Origin: Siphonodentalium dalli
Taxonomy: Eukaryota; Mollusca; Scaphopoda; Gadilida; Siphonodentaliidae
DNA: 64,000 nucleotides
Reading direction: 5' to 3'
NCBI GenBank assembly: GCA_032622095.1
Contig: CP136062.1
Coordinates: forward strand, 14,289,710 to 14,353,709
The translations under genes and the position numbers were made by a program. The notes below the pieces were generated by a model. It was not told the origin of the DNA. It saw nothing but the letters and a program-made list of their open reading frames with translations, and searched no databases. Positions 1 through 10,340 of this stretch are shown here, piece after piece (within the stretch, counting starts at the first letter, position 1; every line of letters begins with the position of its first letter).

Positions 1-87
1 CGTTTGTTCAACGTTATTCTAATGTTAAGATAACGGTTTAGTCAACGTTAAAATAACGTTCTGATGCTATCTGGGATACAGTACATA

Positions 88-470
88 GTGTCGTCTGCTT
101 CAGTCTATGTGGGGCTCTCTATGGGTTAATTAACGTCGTTCATTTCGGAACGATGATACATGCAGTACATTAAAGACCCTGTTTAATGTTTAACCCAAAG
201 GGAGACTCACACAAATAGAAGCATGCACTAGAGAGTGTCGTCTGCTTCAGTCTATGTGGGGCTCTCTATGGGTTAATTAGCGTCGTTCATTTCCGAACTA
301 TGATACACACAGTACAGAGTGTCGTCTGCTTCAGTCTATGTGGGGGCTCTATGGGTTAATTAACGTTGTTCATTTCGGACCTATGATACATACAGTACAT
401 TAAAGACCCTGTTTAATATTTAACCCACAGGGAGCCTCACACAGATGGAAGCATGATACATGCAGTACCA
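88..470. repeat. Tandem repeat, ~147-bp unit, three copies (middle one short)
   Basis: Copies begin at 88, 235 and 319 with GTGTCGTCTGCTTCAGTCTA. The first and third carry a second half (GACCCTGTTTAAT... CACAC); the middle copy lacks it and is only 84 bp. Inside the unit, 98-129 and 190-221 are imperfect inverted repeats (24 of 32 positions pair), so each full unit can fold back. This suggests a small tandemly duplicated inverted-repeat element. No coding potential is seen. Confidence 0.75.
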
Positions 471-710
471 TTGCTTCTTGAATCGTGAATAATTTACGGC
501 AAACGATTCTGGGGATTATTTTGTGAAGGTCTTCGGTGGTTTATTGTCACCATTCACATGCATCTCATATATATACTCAAAATACGTATTAACATATCGC
601 ATATGGTCGACATATTCCAAGTAAGTATATATATCTTTATTTATCCTCCATATATAATGAAGATATAAGTATATAAATACATAGTACAAATAATGCAAAC
701 ATATATAGGA

Positions 711-912
711 AACATTTTCAAACAAGCTGATACGTCATGTGTCCAAACTCACAGTTGTTTGCTTAACATTCTGATCAAAGTTGTCAGTCGAAGGATTCTG
801 GATATGTGGACTGGTGTATTCCACGAACCACTGACTGACAACTTTGGTCAGCATGTTATAAAAAACTACTGAGTATTTCCGAACAAATATGGTATCAACT
901 TGTTTTAAAAAT
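711..912. repeat. Long imperfect inverted repeat (hairpin or MITE-like)
   Basis: The strongest pairing is 764-789 with 833-858, 24 of 26 positions, around a core CAAAGTTGTCAGTC / GACTGACAACTTTG. Weaker pairing extends outwards, including AAACAAGCTGATAC at 720 against GTATCAACTTGTTT at 892, giving arms of about 80 nt and a loop of about 43 nt. It may be a small non-autonomous transposon or a hairpin-RNA source. No target duplication was recognised. Confidence 0.65.
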
Positions 913-1870
913 AAACTAGCATATGCTCGTAACAGACACAATGCAATGGTTTGTGTCAGTTCCGCATATAATATGTTTTTGTGCGTTTGCACTCGCCTCG
1001 GCCCTTTTGAATGCGTCGTATAGATTCACCATGCACCCAGAGATATGGCTACGGGGAGGGTGGGGTGTCTCACCATGCATCCCCGAGACCACATGATTCC
1101 CATCGTGAATTCGTGATAAAGCCCATAATTGTCCAAAAAAAAGATTGTTACGCGTTTTGTTTTGTCAAAGCCGCGCAATTAGTGCATATATCTATACTAT
1201 ATATTATATTATTTTATATTTTATTGTATATGGAGTGACATATAGGTCATATGGGCCGGGCGTGATCCAATTTTTGTATATTTATATTGTTAATTATTTG
1301 CAAATTCATGCATGTCACTATAATAAATAAATCATTCAAATCAATTCAATTCACTGCCGTGGAAACGACATACGTGGTGGCAACATTACTAGGGTGTGTG
1401 AGCCACCAACGCTCCCCAGCCCCATATGTCCCTATATACATCCCTGGGGATATTATGGTCTTGGGTCATCACGTTACATTGTTTGGGTTTAGGTTGATAA
1501 ATATCAATTTGCACACCGACCAATATTTTTCGCTTGTTATCTATATAAACATCGAATTTAATTTTCAACCTGTTTTCAGATATAACCAATGGCAGTTATA
1601 GGTTATAAACTCTAGTCAGCACAAACAGTCTGACAGTTGAATGCTGAATACTACCTTGGGTTGTTCTGGTAGTTCAATATCAAAAATAAAGAAAGAAATT
1701 AAAAAGCAATAGTATTTCCTCGACCATTTGTGTGGGACGCATGTCCCTTAAACAAAATTGTTCATAACTATGGGCAACCGTTTGGTCGGAAAATACGTCA
1801 AATACAAAATTACTAGCGAATTGTTTAACTGATTGCTTGCACCAGGCATTCAATATAGGCCTAGGTAGAT
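913..1870. other. Non-coding interval, no feature recognised
   Basis: AT-rich sequence. The short open frames here lack any recognisable domain and overlap on both strands. A short local duplication around CACCATGCA (about 1028 and 1071) is the only structure seen. Confidence 0.4.
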
Positions 1871-2242
1871 TCCATTTTAATAGCAATCTTGTCTAAATCA
1901 ATGTATTATTTCCCTACCAATGGTGTTCATTTCCAAACCAATGGTCTTTCTTATATTCAATAAGAGACAATTTCATTCTAATATTTATCGTTTTCTAATC
2001 AATTTTGAAAGACGCAGAATTAATTTTCTATTTCAATTCAATAGTACTTATATTCCAACTAATATGTACAACAAATTATAATACAGCAATTATACATTCT
2101 AATACAGCTATCGTTCATTTAATATACGTCAATTTCGTTTTAATAGCATTTATATCAATATACGACAATACGAAACTGATTTGCCATGCAAATCTAATAA
2201 ACGTCAATTCTTGACCAATATACTAGCATTAATTTTCAATAG
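1871..2242. repeat. Highly diverged ~21-bp tandem repeat
   Basis: AATA or CAAT cores recur every 19-22 bp: for example 2018, 2040, 2061, 2080, 2101, 2121 and 2142. ACCAATGG occurs at 1916 and 1937 (21 bp), and AATACAG at 2080 and 2101 (21 bp). Individual units differ at many positions, so the tract is old. About 17 units fit the interval. Confidence 0.6.
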
Positions 2243-2412
2243 AGTCGCTAGAGGGCGCGTTAAATGTAAAATAGATAGAGATAACTCTATACCAATTATG
2301 AACAAGCTCTCACAGCGTCGAAATTGAAAACTGATGCCAATGATGTATAATCATCATTGGCAAATAACATAAGTGGTACATTAGATGGAAATATTAGGTT
2401 TTTTTTTAAATG

Positions 2413-2427
2413 TATATATATATATAT
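2413..2427. repeat. (TA)n microsatellite
   Basis: Uninterrupted TA dinucleotides. The surrounding interval 2243-3270 is otherwise AT-rich non-coding sequence in which I recognise nothing else. Confidence 0.8.
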
Positions 2428-3269
2428 CTTTAACAAATATTCACTCTTATAATCTGTACATGGAAATGTTTTATTTTACATATTAATATATATCTTATCT
2501 ATATGCAGGAGGCCTCAGCTTACTAGGTGAGTTGGGATAAACAGTGGCAGGAACATACATCACTAATGTAATCACAATATAAAATTGAGTCATAAATATG
2601 ATTTTTTTTAACGATTACTGATTTTTAATGTGCATTGTGAATTTCCACAGCTCGTGTACTAGAGAACAATTTAAAGTGATGTGAAACACTCGGGTGGGGT
2701 GATCAGATAGAAATGGAGAATAATCTTGCACAAAATAGTTATTTTTACATAATTATATCCAAATTACCTACACATAGTCATTCTTATATATTAATTAAAG
2801 TGACTCTCAATGGCAAATCATTTCCGTTAGTTTATCGCCGATAGATGCGTCTCGAATCGAGAAGTAAATATTTACAATTAAGCGTAGTTCAAATGATGTT
2901 TTATATGGAATGGTACGGTTGATTTGCTTGAGAATTTTGGCGACGTTAGTAGAATGCTACATTCCTCCAGTTGACATAGCACCTGTATAGTAACATCAGT
3001 TTCACGCACATGAACAAGTCCATAATGTGTCTTTAAATAAATTTAAAATCAAAACCGATTTGCAATTGGGTTGGAGAATAGATTGGTGATGTAGGTTCCT
3101 GGCCCTGAGAAATAGTCGACATTCTTTGGTAATTTCTCCCGATGTCATGGCCAGAGAGTAGTCTCCATTAATTTGGCTGCCAGGGGTTATTACTAGTAAC
3201 CTGACTTTTTCAAATTCCAAACCAATTTTTATTTTTTTCCCTCCTGCTACTCTATCTTTTAAATCAACA

Positions 3270-3515
3270 CATAACAAGAGCGTCGCTAGAGCATGGCAAT
3301 ATATGGCCATGTTGATTTCTACAAAGGGCCATACCATGGTGAAATTTGGGGCCGGAACCCAAATTTGAACTTGACCTCTATTTTGTGCTAGTAAACCCAC
3401 ATACCAATTTCATTCCAATCAGTTCAGACTTACTCAATTTATCATCCGGAAATTAAAAAAAACGAACAGACGGATGGATGGACGGACAGACCAATAACAT
3501 AATACATCCTGTTTT
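3270..3515. repeat. Old dispersed repeat with GGACGGACAGAC tail
   Basis: The block contains phrases of the type CCAATTTCATTCCAATCAG, then CATCCGGAAATT, and ends in ACGGATGGATGGACGGACAG followed by an ATAACATAATACATCCTG-like stretch. This order (find/fall-back phrase, GGAC tract, ATAATGCCTCC-like end) matches a degraded repeat that I recall as common in mollusc and other invertebrate genomes. Family assignment is from memory of the pattern, not from a search. The 132-codon minus-strand frame over it has no domain and is taken as chance. Confidence 0.4.
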
Positions 3516-3737
3516 TTCAAAACTTATGACATTATGATATATTCATTCTTCCCTGATTCCAGAGAAAGAAGCCACATATCCCATATCGATTCCTCTAAGC
3601 TGAGGCCTGTTATATGGATATGTGTGGATGGAAGGATATCACAAAGACTAGGTATCACATCATTGCCGTTAGTAGCAGATTAATATCAGACATGTCAGGT
3701 CAAGGCGAATTATTCTTCTTCTTTTTTCTTTTTCTTT

Positions 3738-3743
3738 TTTATT
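3738..3743 (-). promoter_or_regulatory. Poly(A) signal of the LINE
   Basis: AATAAA on the minus strand, directly followed by an A-rich tail (3737-3712) interrupted by G. It lies about 400 bases after the ORF2 stop, leaving a 3' untranslated region of 3744-4149 with no other feature. Confidence 0.6.
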
Positions 3744-4149
3744 GAATAGCAAAACATACACGGAATATCACAGACATACATTAGCATACGATACTTCAAG
3801 GGCGATATGGGAAACTATCTCACTGTCACATGCGCACAGTCTTACACTCTTCATTCGCACCTGGTGTCATCATATAATGTTACATGGACATATAATATGT
3901 TGATATCAAATATGGGAGATTGGACACGATACACGACACAGCGCTGCGAAACAGTCAGGATATGTCAAAACAGAAGATACAGCCTCGATGCCGGGGGCTA
4001 TATTAATAGAGTTGTTACCCTTTGTTCTTTGTCGACAAATTATTTCGTTGTTTACGAATAATCGGTCAATGAATGGCCATGTTTCAACTTTCTATTCTAC
4101 CAATATAATATTGAGATATATATCCGAACGGCCTTTAAAGTGTTGTATC

Positions 4150-4719
4150 TTATCGGGTTTCGTTTTCAAGTGCTCGTTTCATTAGAAGCCACTTGTTATC
4201 GAACATATTACGTTCAAGTCTGCAGTATGCATTGTATTTTTCGCAATTATACCTAAAGTTGAATTCTGCAATTAAAGCATTCATAGACAATTGGTCCGTT
4301 GTAAATTTTGTTTTGTAAATATAGTTTTTAATAATCAAAATTAAATAATTTGTAATGTTATCCGTTCGATTGCTCATGTTTCCAAGCGTCATTGTCTTTT
4401 TTGTTAAAGGAATGACGAAATTGTTTGATATTGTCCATTTGGAAAGCTTGTCTAGGAATGATTGAACATGCGGACACTCCCAAAATATGTGGCATATCGT
4501 TTCTTGTGTTTGACATCGGTTGCAAAGATCGTTTTGTCTAATCTTGGCCAGTTTTAGAAATTTATTGGTAGCTAAAATTCTACAGTTTATACGAAATTGA
4601 AGCCAGTGTAATTTAGTGTCAGATGTGGACTGGAATGGGGCCTTGAAGCAAATATCCCATGGAATGTTGTACTCGCCTAGTTTGGATTCCCATTTCGAGC
4701 ACACGTCCAGTTTCTTGTT
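4150..4719 (-). pseudogene. LINE ORF2 part 4: C-terminal zinc-knuckle region
   Basis: Continues part 3 in frame after the TGA. It contains KLHWLQFRINCRILATNKFL followed by the cysteine-histidine motif C-x2-C-x7-H-x4-C (beginning CNRC and ending HIFWEC). This is the zinc-binding motif at the end of many L1/Tx1 and plant LINE reverse transcriptases, thought to help bind nucleic acid. The stop before 4150 is probably the true end of ORF2. Summed over all four parts ORF2 is about 1,230 residues, a normal full length. Confidence 0.8.
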
Positions 4720-5130
4720 TCACGACACTAGACAGTTGTAAAAATCGCGCCCACCTTTCGCATTGCGTAATAATAATATGTAATTACTTGGGAGGATTGG
4801 TGCCATCAGGGGATTATTAGGTGGTTTAAGGGTTTTGACACTTTTTTCTGCTTGTCGAAGAAGTGCATGCAATGTGATGAAATCTGTTCGGACATTAAAT
4901 GTCGATAAGAGGGAATGTCTAGTGTGAAATGTGCCATCAGTCTGGAAAAGATCGTTAACGAAAATGATTCCATGTTCTCTCCATGTCCGTATATTTAGTG
5001 TCGAACCATTTATTTTAAAATGTTCATTATTCCATAAAATTGAAGACAGTAAGGGTAGGGTCTCTTTTTCTGCTACCAATAGCTCAGACCAGGCGATAAG
5101 GACATCTCTCCAGAAAAGATTCTGGATGCG
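4720..5130 (-). pseudogene. LINE ORF2 part 3: post-RT connector
   Basis: Third frame segment of the same ORF2. Read from about 5130 it gives IQNLFWRDVLIAWSELL, an L1-type connector motif, and then WNNEHFKING. There is no ATG at its beginning, which confirms that it continues part 2 through a frameshift. It ends at an in-frame TGA (4722-4720). Part 4 continues in exactly the same frame, so this is a nonsense mutation and not a shift. No catalytic role is known for this stretch; in L1 proteins it links the reverse transcriptase to the cysteine-rich end. Confidence 0.75.
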
Positions 5131-5827
5131 GGCAGAATATAGATATATATTTCGGCCGTTTCAGTATAATTTGGCGGATCCATGTTATCTTCATAGATGA
5201 ATTGAAAGCTTCGACATCAACCATTTCCAGGCCCCCTGCTTCGAAATTTTGGCAGAGTTGGGTTCTTTTAACTCTGTCTCGTTTTCCTCCCCAAACAAAG
5301 TTAAACAGAATCGTTTTTAAATTTAAAAAAAATGATGCTGTCGGGTTGGGAAGAGACTGAAATAGGTGGGTTATTTTTGGCCGTATAAGAGATTTTATTA
5401 CCGTGATTCTACCCAAAGGAGTCAATAGCCTATGTCCCCATGATTTTATCAGGGTCTTAATATCGGATAGCTTTGAGTCGTAGTTATCTAATATTTTATC
5501 AAGGTTGGTATTAAATTTGATCCCTAATAGAGTAAAGGAGTTGGTGAATTGTACATGTAGTTCAGGGCATATGTTGTGTGTATTTCCCTTCAGAGCCCCA
5601 ATCCACGATGCCTGACATTTACTGTGGTTGATATTCAGTCCTGACACCGAGGCGAATTTGTCTAATGTACTATAAGATTCTAATAGACTTTCCTGACTGC
5701 CATCGAGGATCAGCGTTGTATCGTCTGCGTACTGTGTTATTTTATATTCTAAACCGCCGAGGATTATTCCTTTAATTTTAGTGTTTTGTCTCATTAGGAT
5801 ACCTAGAATTTCTGCACAAATTAAAAA
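5084..5827 (-). pseudogene. LINE ORF2 part 2: reverse transcriptase palm and thumb
   Basis: Same gene in the next frame. It picks up with the expected LICAEILG stretch just after the homopolymer, then gives QYADD, the second pair of catalytic aspartates, about 22 residues after the ATG at 5794. GLNINHSKC and LLGIKF, typical of the region after YADD, follow, then a basic stretch near FVWGGKRDRVKR. The frame ends at a TGA at 5084-5086. The last dozen or so residues no longer fit the family, so the second frameshift lies near 5130. The piece has no start of its own and is not an independent gene. Confidence 0.82.
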
Positions 5828-7872
5828 ATATAAGGTGAAATAGGTTCACCCTGCCGACAGCCTCTGAATAGATTGAAACTTTTGGAAATATGCCCGTTTA
5901 TGGGAATTGAAGAGGATATATTATTGTAGAAAATGGATATCCAAGACTTGATTGATTCACCAAAATTAAAAAACTCTAGGCACTCATGTATGAATGACCA
6001 TGATACAGAGTCGAAGGCCTTTTCAAAATCTATTAATAGCAGCATTCCTGGTTTTGATTCTTGCTCTGTTTTTTGAAGAATGTCGTATATGAGTCTGGTG
6101 TTGTCTCCAATAAATCTATTTGAGAGGAAGCCTGTTTGATCGGGGTCTATTATTACAGGTAAAACTTTTTTCAGTCTATCTGCTATGCAAGCTGATGCTA
6201 GATTATATGTCACATTCAACAGTGAGATTGGGCGCCAGTTTTTTAGGAGTTGCCTGTCTTTGTCTTTCTTTGGAATAAGAGTGATCAAGCCCTGTTTCTG
6301 TGTAATGGACAGCTCCCCGGTTGTAATTGATTCATTTAGGGATTCCAAGAGAATGGGACCTACATCTACCCAAAAGAATTTGAAGAATTCTACTGTATAG
6401 CCATCTGGACCAGGACTTTTGCCGTTCTTTGTTCGTTTCAACGCAGAAGTTAGTTCATTAAGGGTTAGGGTGCCTTCTAAGCTTTCAGATTGTTCGGGGG
6501 ATAGCCTGGGGACATTTTCGTTACGGATGATTTCGTTGATTTGTTGCTTATTGACCGGTCGGTGTGAGTAAAGAGTTTTGTAAAAGCTACGCGCCTCATT
6601 GATGATTTCTGTCTGGGACGATAAGGTGTTGCCTGAGTTATCGTTAAGGGATGTTATTGTCTTAGATACATAATTCCTTTTTTCTAAATTAAGAAAGTAT
6701 TTAGTAGGTTTCTCGCCTTGGTCGACCCATTGAGCACGTGACCGGATCATGGCTCCGCGAATATTATCTTTTCTCATATTTTGAATTTTTGAATCTAATT
6801 CGTCAAGTTTTCGTAAAAGGGAACTTTTTTCTTCGAGACTGTTGTCAGACTGATCAATTTTCAATTCAATTTCTTTTCGATCACAAATGAGCTTATTTTC
6901 TCTGAGCTTCGATTCTCGTTTGCGTTTGGATGAGAACGGAATTGTCGCACCACGAATGTCTAGTAGCATTGCGTCAAGGAATAGTTGTTTAGTGATCGTG
7001 GGGGGTTTTCGACGACAGGGGGTCCCATCTGACTGTGTGATGCCATATCTAACTGTATTCTCATGTATGATTGTTTTTACAGTCGATGCATATTCTTTTT
7101 CGTACAGTAGGGAGTTATTAAATTTCCAAAATCCGGGTCCCCTTTCCGAGTTATTAATTTTGAGTGTGAGAATAATCATGGAGTGGTCCGATCTATAAGC
7201 AGGTAAAATGTCTGGGTCAGTTTCGAGTAATCTTAAAAGATCTGAAGAGATCATAAAAAAGTCCAACCTTGCCATTTTAATTGGGGATTTTCTTCGCCAA
7301 GTATATTGTCTTTCATTTTTATTTTTCAATCTCCATGGGTCCACGAGTTCGAGGCTGGCGGCAAGATTTTTCAGTGCGTCTTTTGCGTTTGGATTATTAA
7401 TGTTGTTGTAATTGAAGGTATCAAGTTCTTGATCTTGCGAGATGTTCCAGTCACCACATATGATTATTTGAGTATTACCGATGTCTAAAAGAAGTTTGTT
7501 GATATTTTTATAAAAAGTTGGATTATCGTCATTCGGGCCATAGATTGTCACGAGACTGAATCTAATTTTTTCGATCGATATATCTAATATAATGTAGTTC
7601 CCTTCTGAATCCCGTGTCGTGTCATGTATTTCATATTCGAAGTTATTATTAAAGAGGAATGCCACCCCACGGGATTGAGACGAGTAAGAGGCCATTACTG
7701 TTTTGAATCCCCATTCTGCTTCAATGTATTTTTCCATGGCTTTGGTGAAATGAGTGTCCTGTAGACAATATATTGAAGCTTTTTTATCTCGAAGGTGATG
7801 GAACAGATCTCGGCGTTTTTCGTTTTGGTTAAGCCCTCGGCAGGTTAGAGAAATTATTTCGATATTAGACAT
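5821..7872 (-). pseudogene. LINE ORF2 part 1: endonuclease and N-terminal reverse transcriptase
   Basis: The natural start is the ATG at 7872; the open frame reaches 7905 only through a non-ATG codon. Numbered from that Met, the endonuclease shows LQDTH at 37-41, YGPN at 111-114, GDWN at 140-143, RLDFF at 202-206 and SDH at 228-230. The linker is followed by reverse transcriptase: SPGPDG at 486-491, NWRPISLLN at 545-553, and the first catalytic aspartate in IDFEKAFD at 614-621. The frame ends shortly after GCRQGEPIS at a TAA made by a shift in the six-base T run (plus-strand A run 5823-5828). The enzyme would nick target DNA and prime reverse transcription there. The metal-binding position usually Glu (QETH) is Asp here, possibly normal for this lineage. 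Confidence 0.85.
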
Positions 7873-8668
7873 AGGAAAGTACAAGCACGCAGACGTATCG
7901 GCCAATCTCCATGCAACATATTATTAACAAGTATCTATGTAATGTATATATAGAATGATTTGTATACACAATATAAATGGTACCAGTTTCAGCAGACACA
8001 CTCTGTGGAGGGGGGTAGGTAATAACATATCTATGTACAAATGATATAACAATACAAATAGTCCGGCATGTGGGCGCCATTTTTATATATATATTATTTT
8101 GGTTGGAGATGGATAGTTGCCATGAATTGTGTGATATTGTGATCCTAATATATGCATAAGATTTACAGAAGAAAAGAAATTATCACTAGTATTAGTATTC
8201 GATACTAAACAAACAAGATAAATTGTGTTTTTTTTTTACCATTTAAGGGCTTTGTCAACCCATTTCCCCCAAAATTTGATGGAGTAAAATTAAAGGATTC
8301 TGTTAATTTATATTATTATCACAGTATAAACCAAGCCAATGAATGCACCATTTTAAGAGTATAATTCATGATGTGAACTTTATAGAGGTTTAAAAACAAA
8401 TTCGAACCCAAATTCAACAAACACAAAGTCCATATCTAAGAAAAAAATATGAGAATGTGTATGGAACACGATGAAGAATGATGAACAATTAAAATATATT
8501 CATATGTACGAAGCGTTCTTTGAAAACATTACTCAGAACCACTTGTTTACAAATGATAGATTTATTTTCTTAGTAATGCTGTCTAGAAGATGACACTTGA
8601 TGTGTGGATTGTGGGTCACCTTGTGTCCAATGTAAATGGGATTGTTATCAGCATGTGTAACAGACATA

Positions 8669-8764
8669 AGGGATTATTCCATGACTGGTGACCTATTTAG
8701 TGGTTACAGTGTGGTGAGGGATTATTCCATGATTGGTTACATATTTTGTGGTTACTGGGTGGTG
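8669..8764. repeat. 48-bp direct duplication
   Basis: AGGGATTATTCCATGA starts at 8669 and again at 8717, each followed by similar TGGT...GTGGTTAC sequence. It lies in the central spacer of the fold-back element. Confidence 0.7.
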
Positions 8765-8929
8765 TCCTAAATTGAAGCTTAAGAAATTATTTTATCAACT
8801 CACCAATGGCAATAGTTTACCAATTGCTGCCAGGTCCCATTCAGCCATATTGGGGGAGTAATTCTATCATTTGTAAACAACTGGTTCTAAGTAATTTTGT
8901 TCAAAGACTACTATAGTTGTATTGTTAAT

Positions 8930-9018
8930 CATTATTCGCAGTATTCAGTACACATTTACATATTGTTTTATTGTTCATCATTCTTCGCAGTATTCAGTAC
9001 ACATTTACATATTGTTTT
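8930..9018. repeat. 49-bp direct duplication
   Basis: CGCAGTATTCAGTACACATT occurs at 8937 and 8986, and the copies are identical for at least 33 bp. Part of the right arm of the fold-back element. Confidence 0.8.
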
Positions 9019-9558
9019 CTTACAAATTGATTTTGTTTTTGTTGGGACTTGGTTTCGAAAAACAATATATTTGTTTAAACCTGTATAATGTTCACATTTT
9101 GTATTTCTAAGATAATCCACCATGACTTATAATCTGAAAATGGTGCATCCGTGGCAAAGCTCAAAATAAGTGGCCGGTCAAGGTCATTTGTCCGACGAAA
9201 AATAGCTTGTGTCCAGTGCACTTCTGTATCAGTCGGACATTTTAAACAAATTTTAAACAATCAACAATCTGTATCTGTTTGGGTACATCCAAGTAGCCAT
9301 TACTGGCTAAATCGGACATTGAAAGTAAAAAATAGTTCTTTTTTAATTTCAGATCAATTCAGAGTGAATATAAATATCTCGTTTGTAAATTGCATGTGTA
9401 TTTATTAATCGACGTAAAGTTTTTGAACTTTTGAAAACAAAAATAACACGTTGTTATCCTGGGTGGCGATTGGATGCTCACTAAAATGTGTGCATCATTG
9501 ACGTATAATAAGTCGATTGGAAATTTAAATACTGTCTCATACAGTACATCTGAAAATT

Positions 9559-9601
9559 TGACAGGCACCATTTTGAAATGACCAACATTTGGTGCCTGTC
9601 A
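9559..9601. repeat. Perfect 12-bp hairpin
   Basis: TGACAGGCACCA (9559-9570) pairs with TGGTGCCTGTCA (9590-9601) around a 19-nt loop. It sits in the extra segment that interrupts the right arm of the fold-back element and may be the remains of a nested insertion. Confidence 0.75.
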
Positions 9602-9762
9602 TTTTGACAGTCAGTAAAACAATAATATTTTGAGCCGTGATCCGTGGGTTTGTTTAGTTGCTGTGATTACTAATAAAAGTGTGAACATAGTCCTTTATTT
9701 TGACTACATCAAATTTGGTTTGAGAATTGGTTAGCAAAGCCCTTAAAGATTTACTATATTAA

Positions 9763-10337
9763 AAGTAGGATTTAAATTCTATGGAATAGTTAGAAAAAGT
9801 AACCTGTTAATGGTAGGATTTACATTCTATGGAATAGTTAGATAAAGTAACCTGTTAATGGTAGGATTACATTCTATGGAACAGTTAGATAAAGTAACCT
9901 GTTAATGGTAGGATTACATTCTATGGAACAGTTAGATAAAGTAACCTGTTAATGGTAGGATTACATTATATGGAACAGTTAGATAAAGTAACCTGTTAAT
10001 GGTAGGATTACATTCTATGGAACAGTTAGATAGTTAGATAAAGTAACCTGTTAATGGTAGGATTACATTCTATGGAACAGTTAGATAAAGTAACCTGTTA
10101 ATGGTAGGATTACATTCTATGGAACAGTTAGATAAAGTAACCTGTTAATGGTAGGATTACATTCTATGGAACAGTTAGATAAAGTTACCTGTTAATGGTA
10201 GGATTACATTCTATGGAACAGTTAGATAAAGTTACCTGTTAATGGTAGGATTACATTATATGGAACAGTTAGATAAAGTAACCTGTTAATGGTAGGATTA
10301 CATTCTATGGAACAGTTAGATAAAGTTACCTGTTAAT
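9763..10337. repeat. 47-bp minisatellite, 12 units
   Basis: The unit runs GGAACAGTTAGATAAAG, then TAACCTGTTAATGGTAGG, then ATTACATTCTAT. CCTGTTAATG occurs 12 times. The first units are 48 bp with GGAATAG and GGATTTA; later ones are nearly identical. One unit has a GATAGTTA slip at about 10026. The array starts 16 bp past the end of the fold-back element. Confidence 0.9.
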
Positions 10338-10340
10338 GAA

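Larger units (their letters stand above)
3712..8090 (-). mobile_element. L1/Tx1-like LINE retrotransposon, ORF2 only, inactive
   Basis: On the minus strand the element runs from about 8090 to an A-rich tail at 3740-3712. It encodes an apurinic-type endonuclease, a reverse transcriptase and a C-terminal zinc knuckle, the standard layout of an L1-clade ORF2. Motifs such as NWRPISLLN, YADD and SPYIF followed by LICAEILG point to the L1/Tx1 group. No ORF1 is visible upstream of ORF2, so the copy is 5'-truncated or lost ORF1. The 5' limit is approximate, and a target duplication could not be set with confidence. Two frameshifts and one stop make it dead. Confidence 0.85.
8243..9747. mobile_element. 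Fold-back (long inverted repeat) DNA element, ~1.5 kb
   Basis: The left half (8243-8560) is an imperfect reverse copy of parts of the right half (8863-9747). Outer ends TTTAAGGGCTTTG (8243) and CAAAGCCCTTAAA (9735) pair over about 40 bp. A middle block around TGCACCATTTT (8344) pairs with AAAATGGTGCA (9137). The inner block 8518-8560 pairs with 8863-8906 with only a few mismatches. Extra sequence at about 9150-9640 interrupts the right arm. TTAA lies at both ends, as with TTAA-targeting transposons, but the GGGC termini are not the usual piggyBac form. No transposase remains, so it is non-autonomous. Confidence 0.7.

Noticed and set aside
3002-3400. 132-codon minus-strand open frame
   Set aside because: Lies over the degraded dispersed repeat, has no recognised domain and no supporting context.
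6185-7488. Plus-strand open frames of 60-103 codons inside 6.2-7.5 kb
   Set aside because: Shadows of the minus-strand LINE ORF2.
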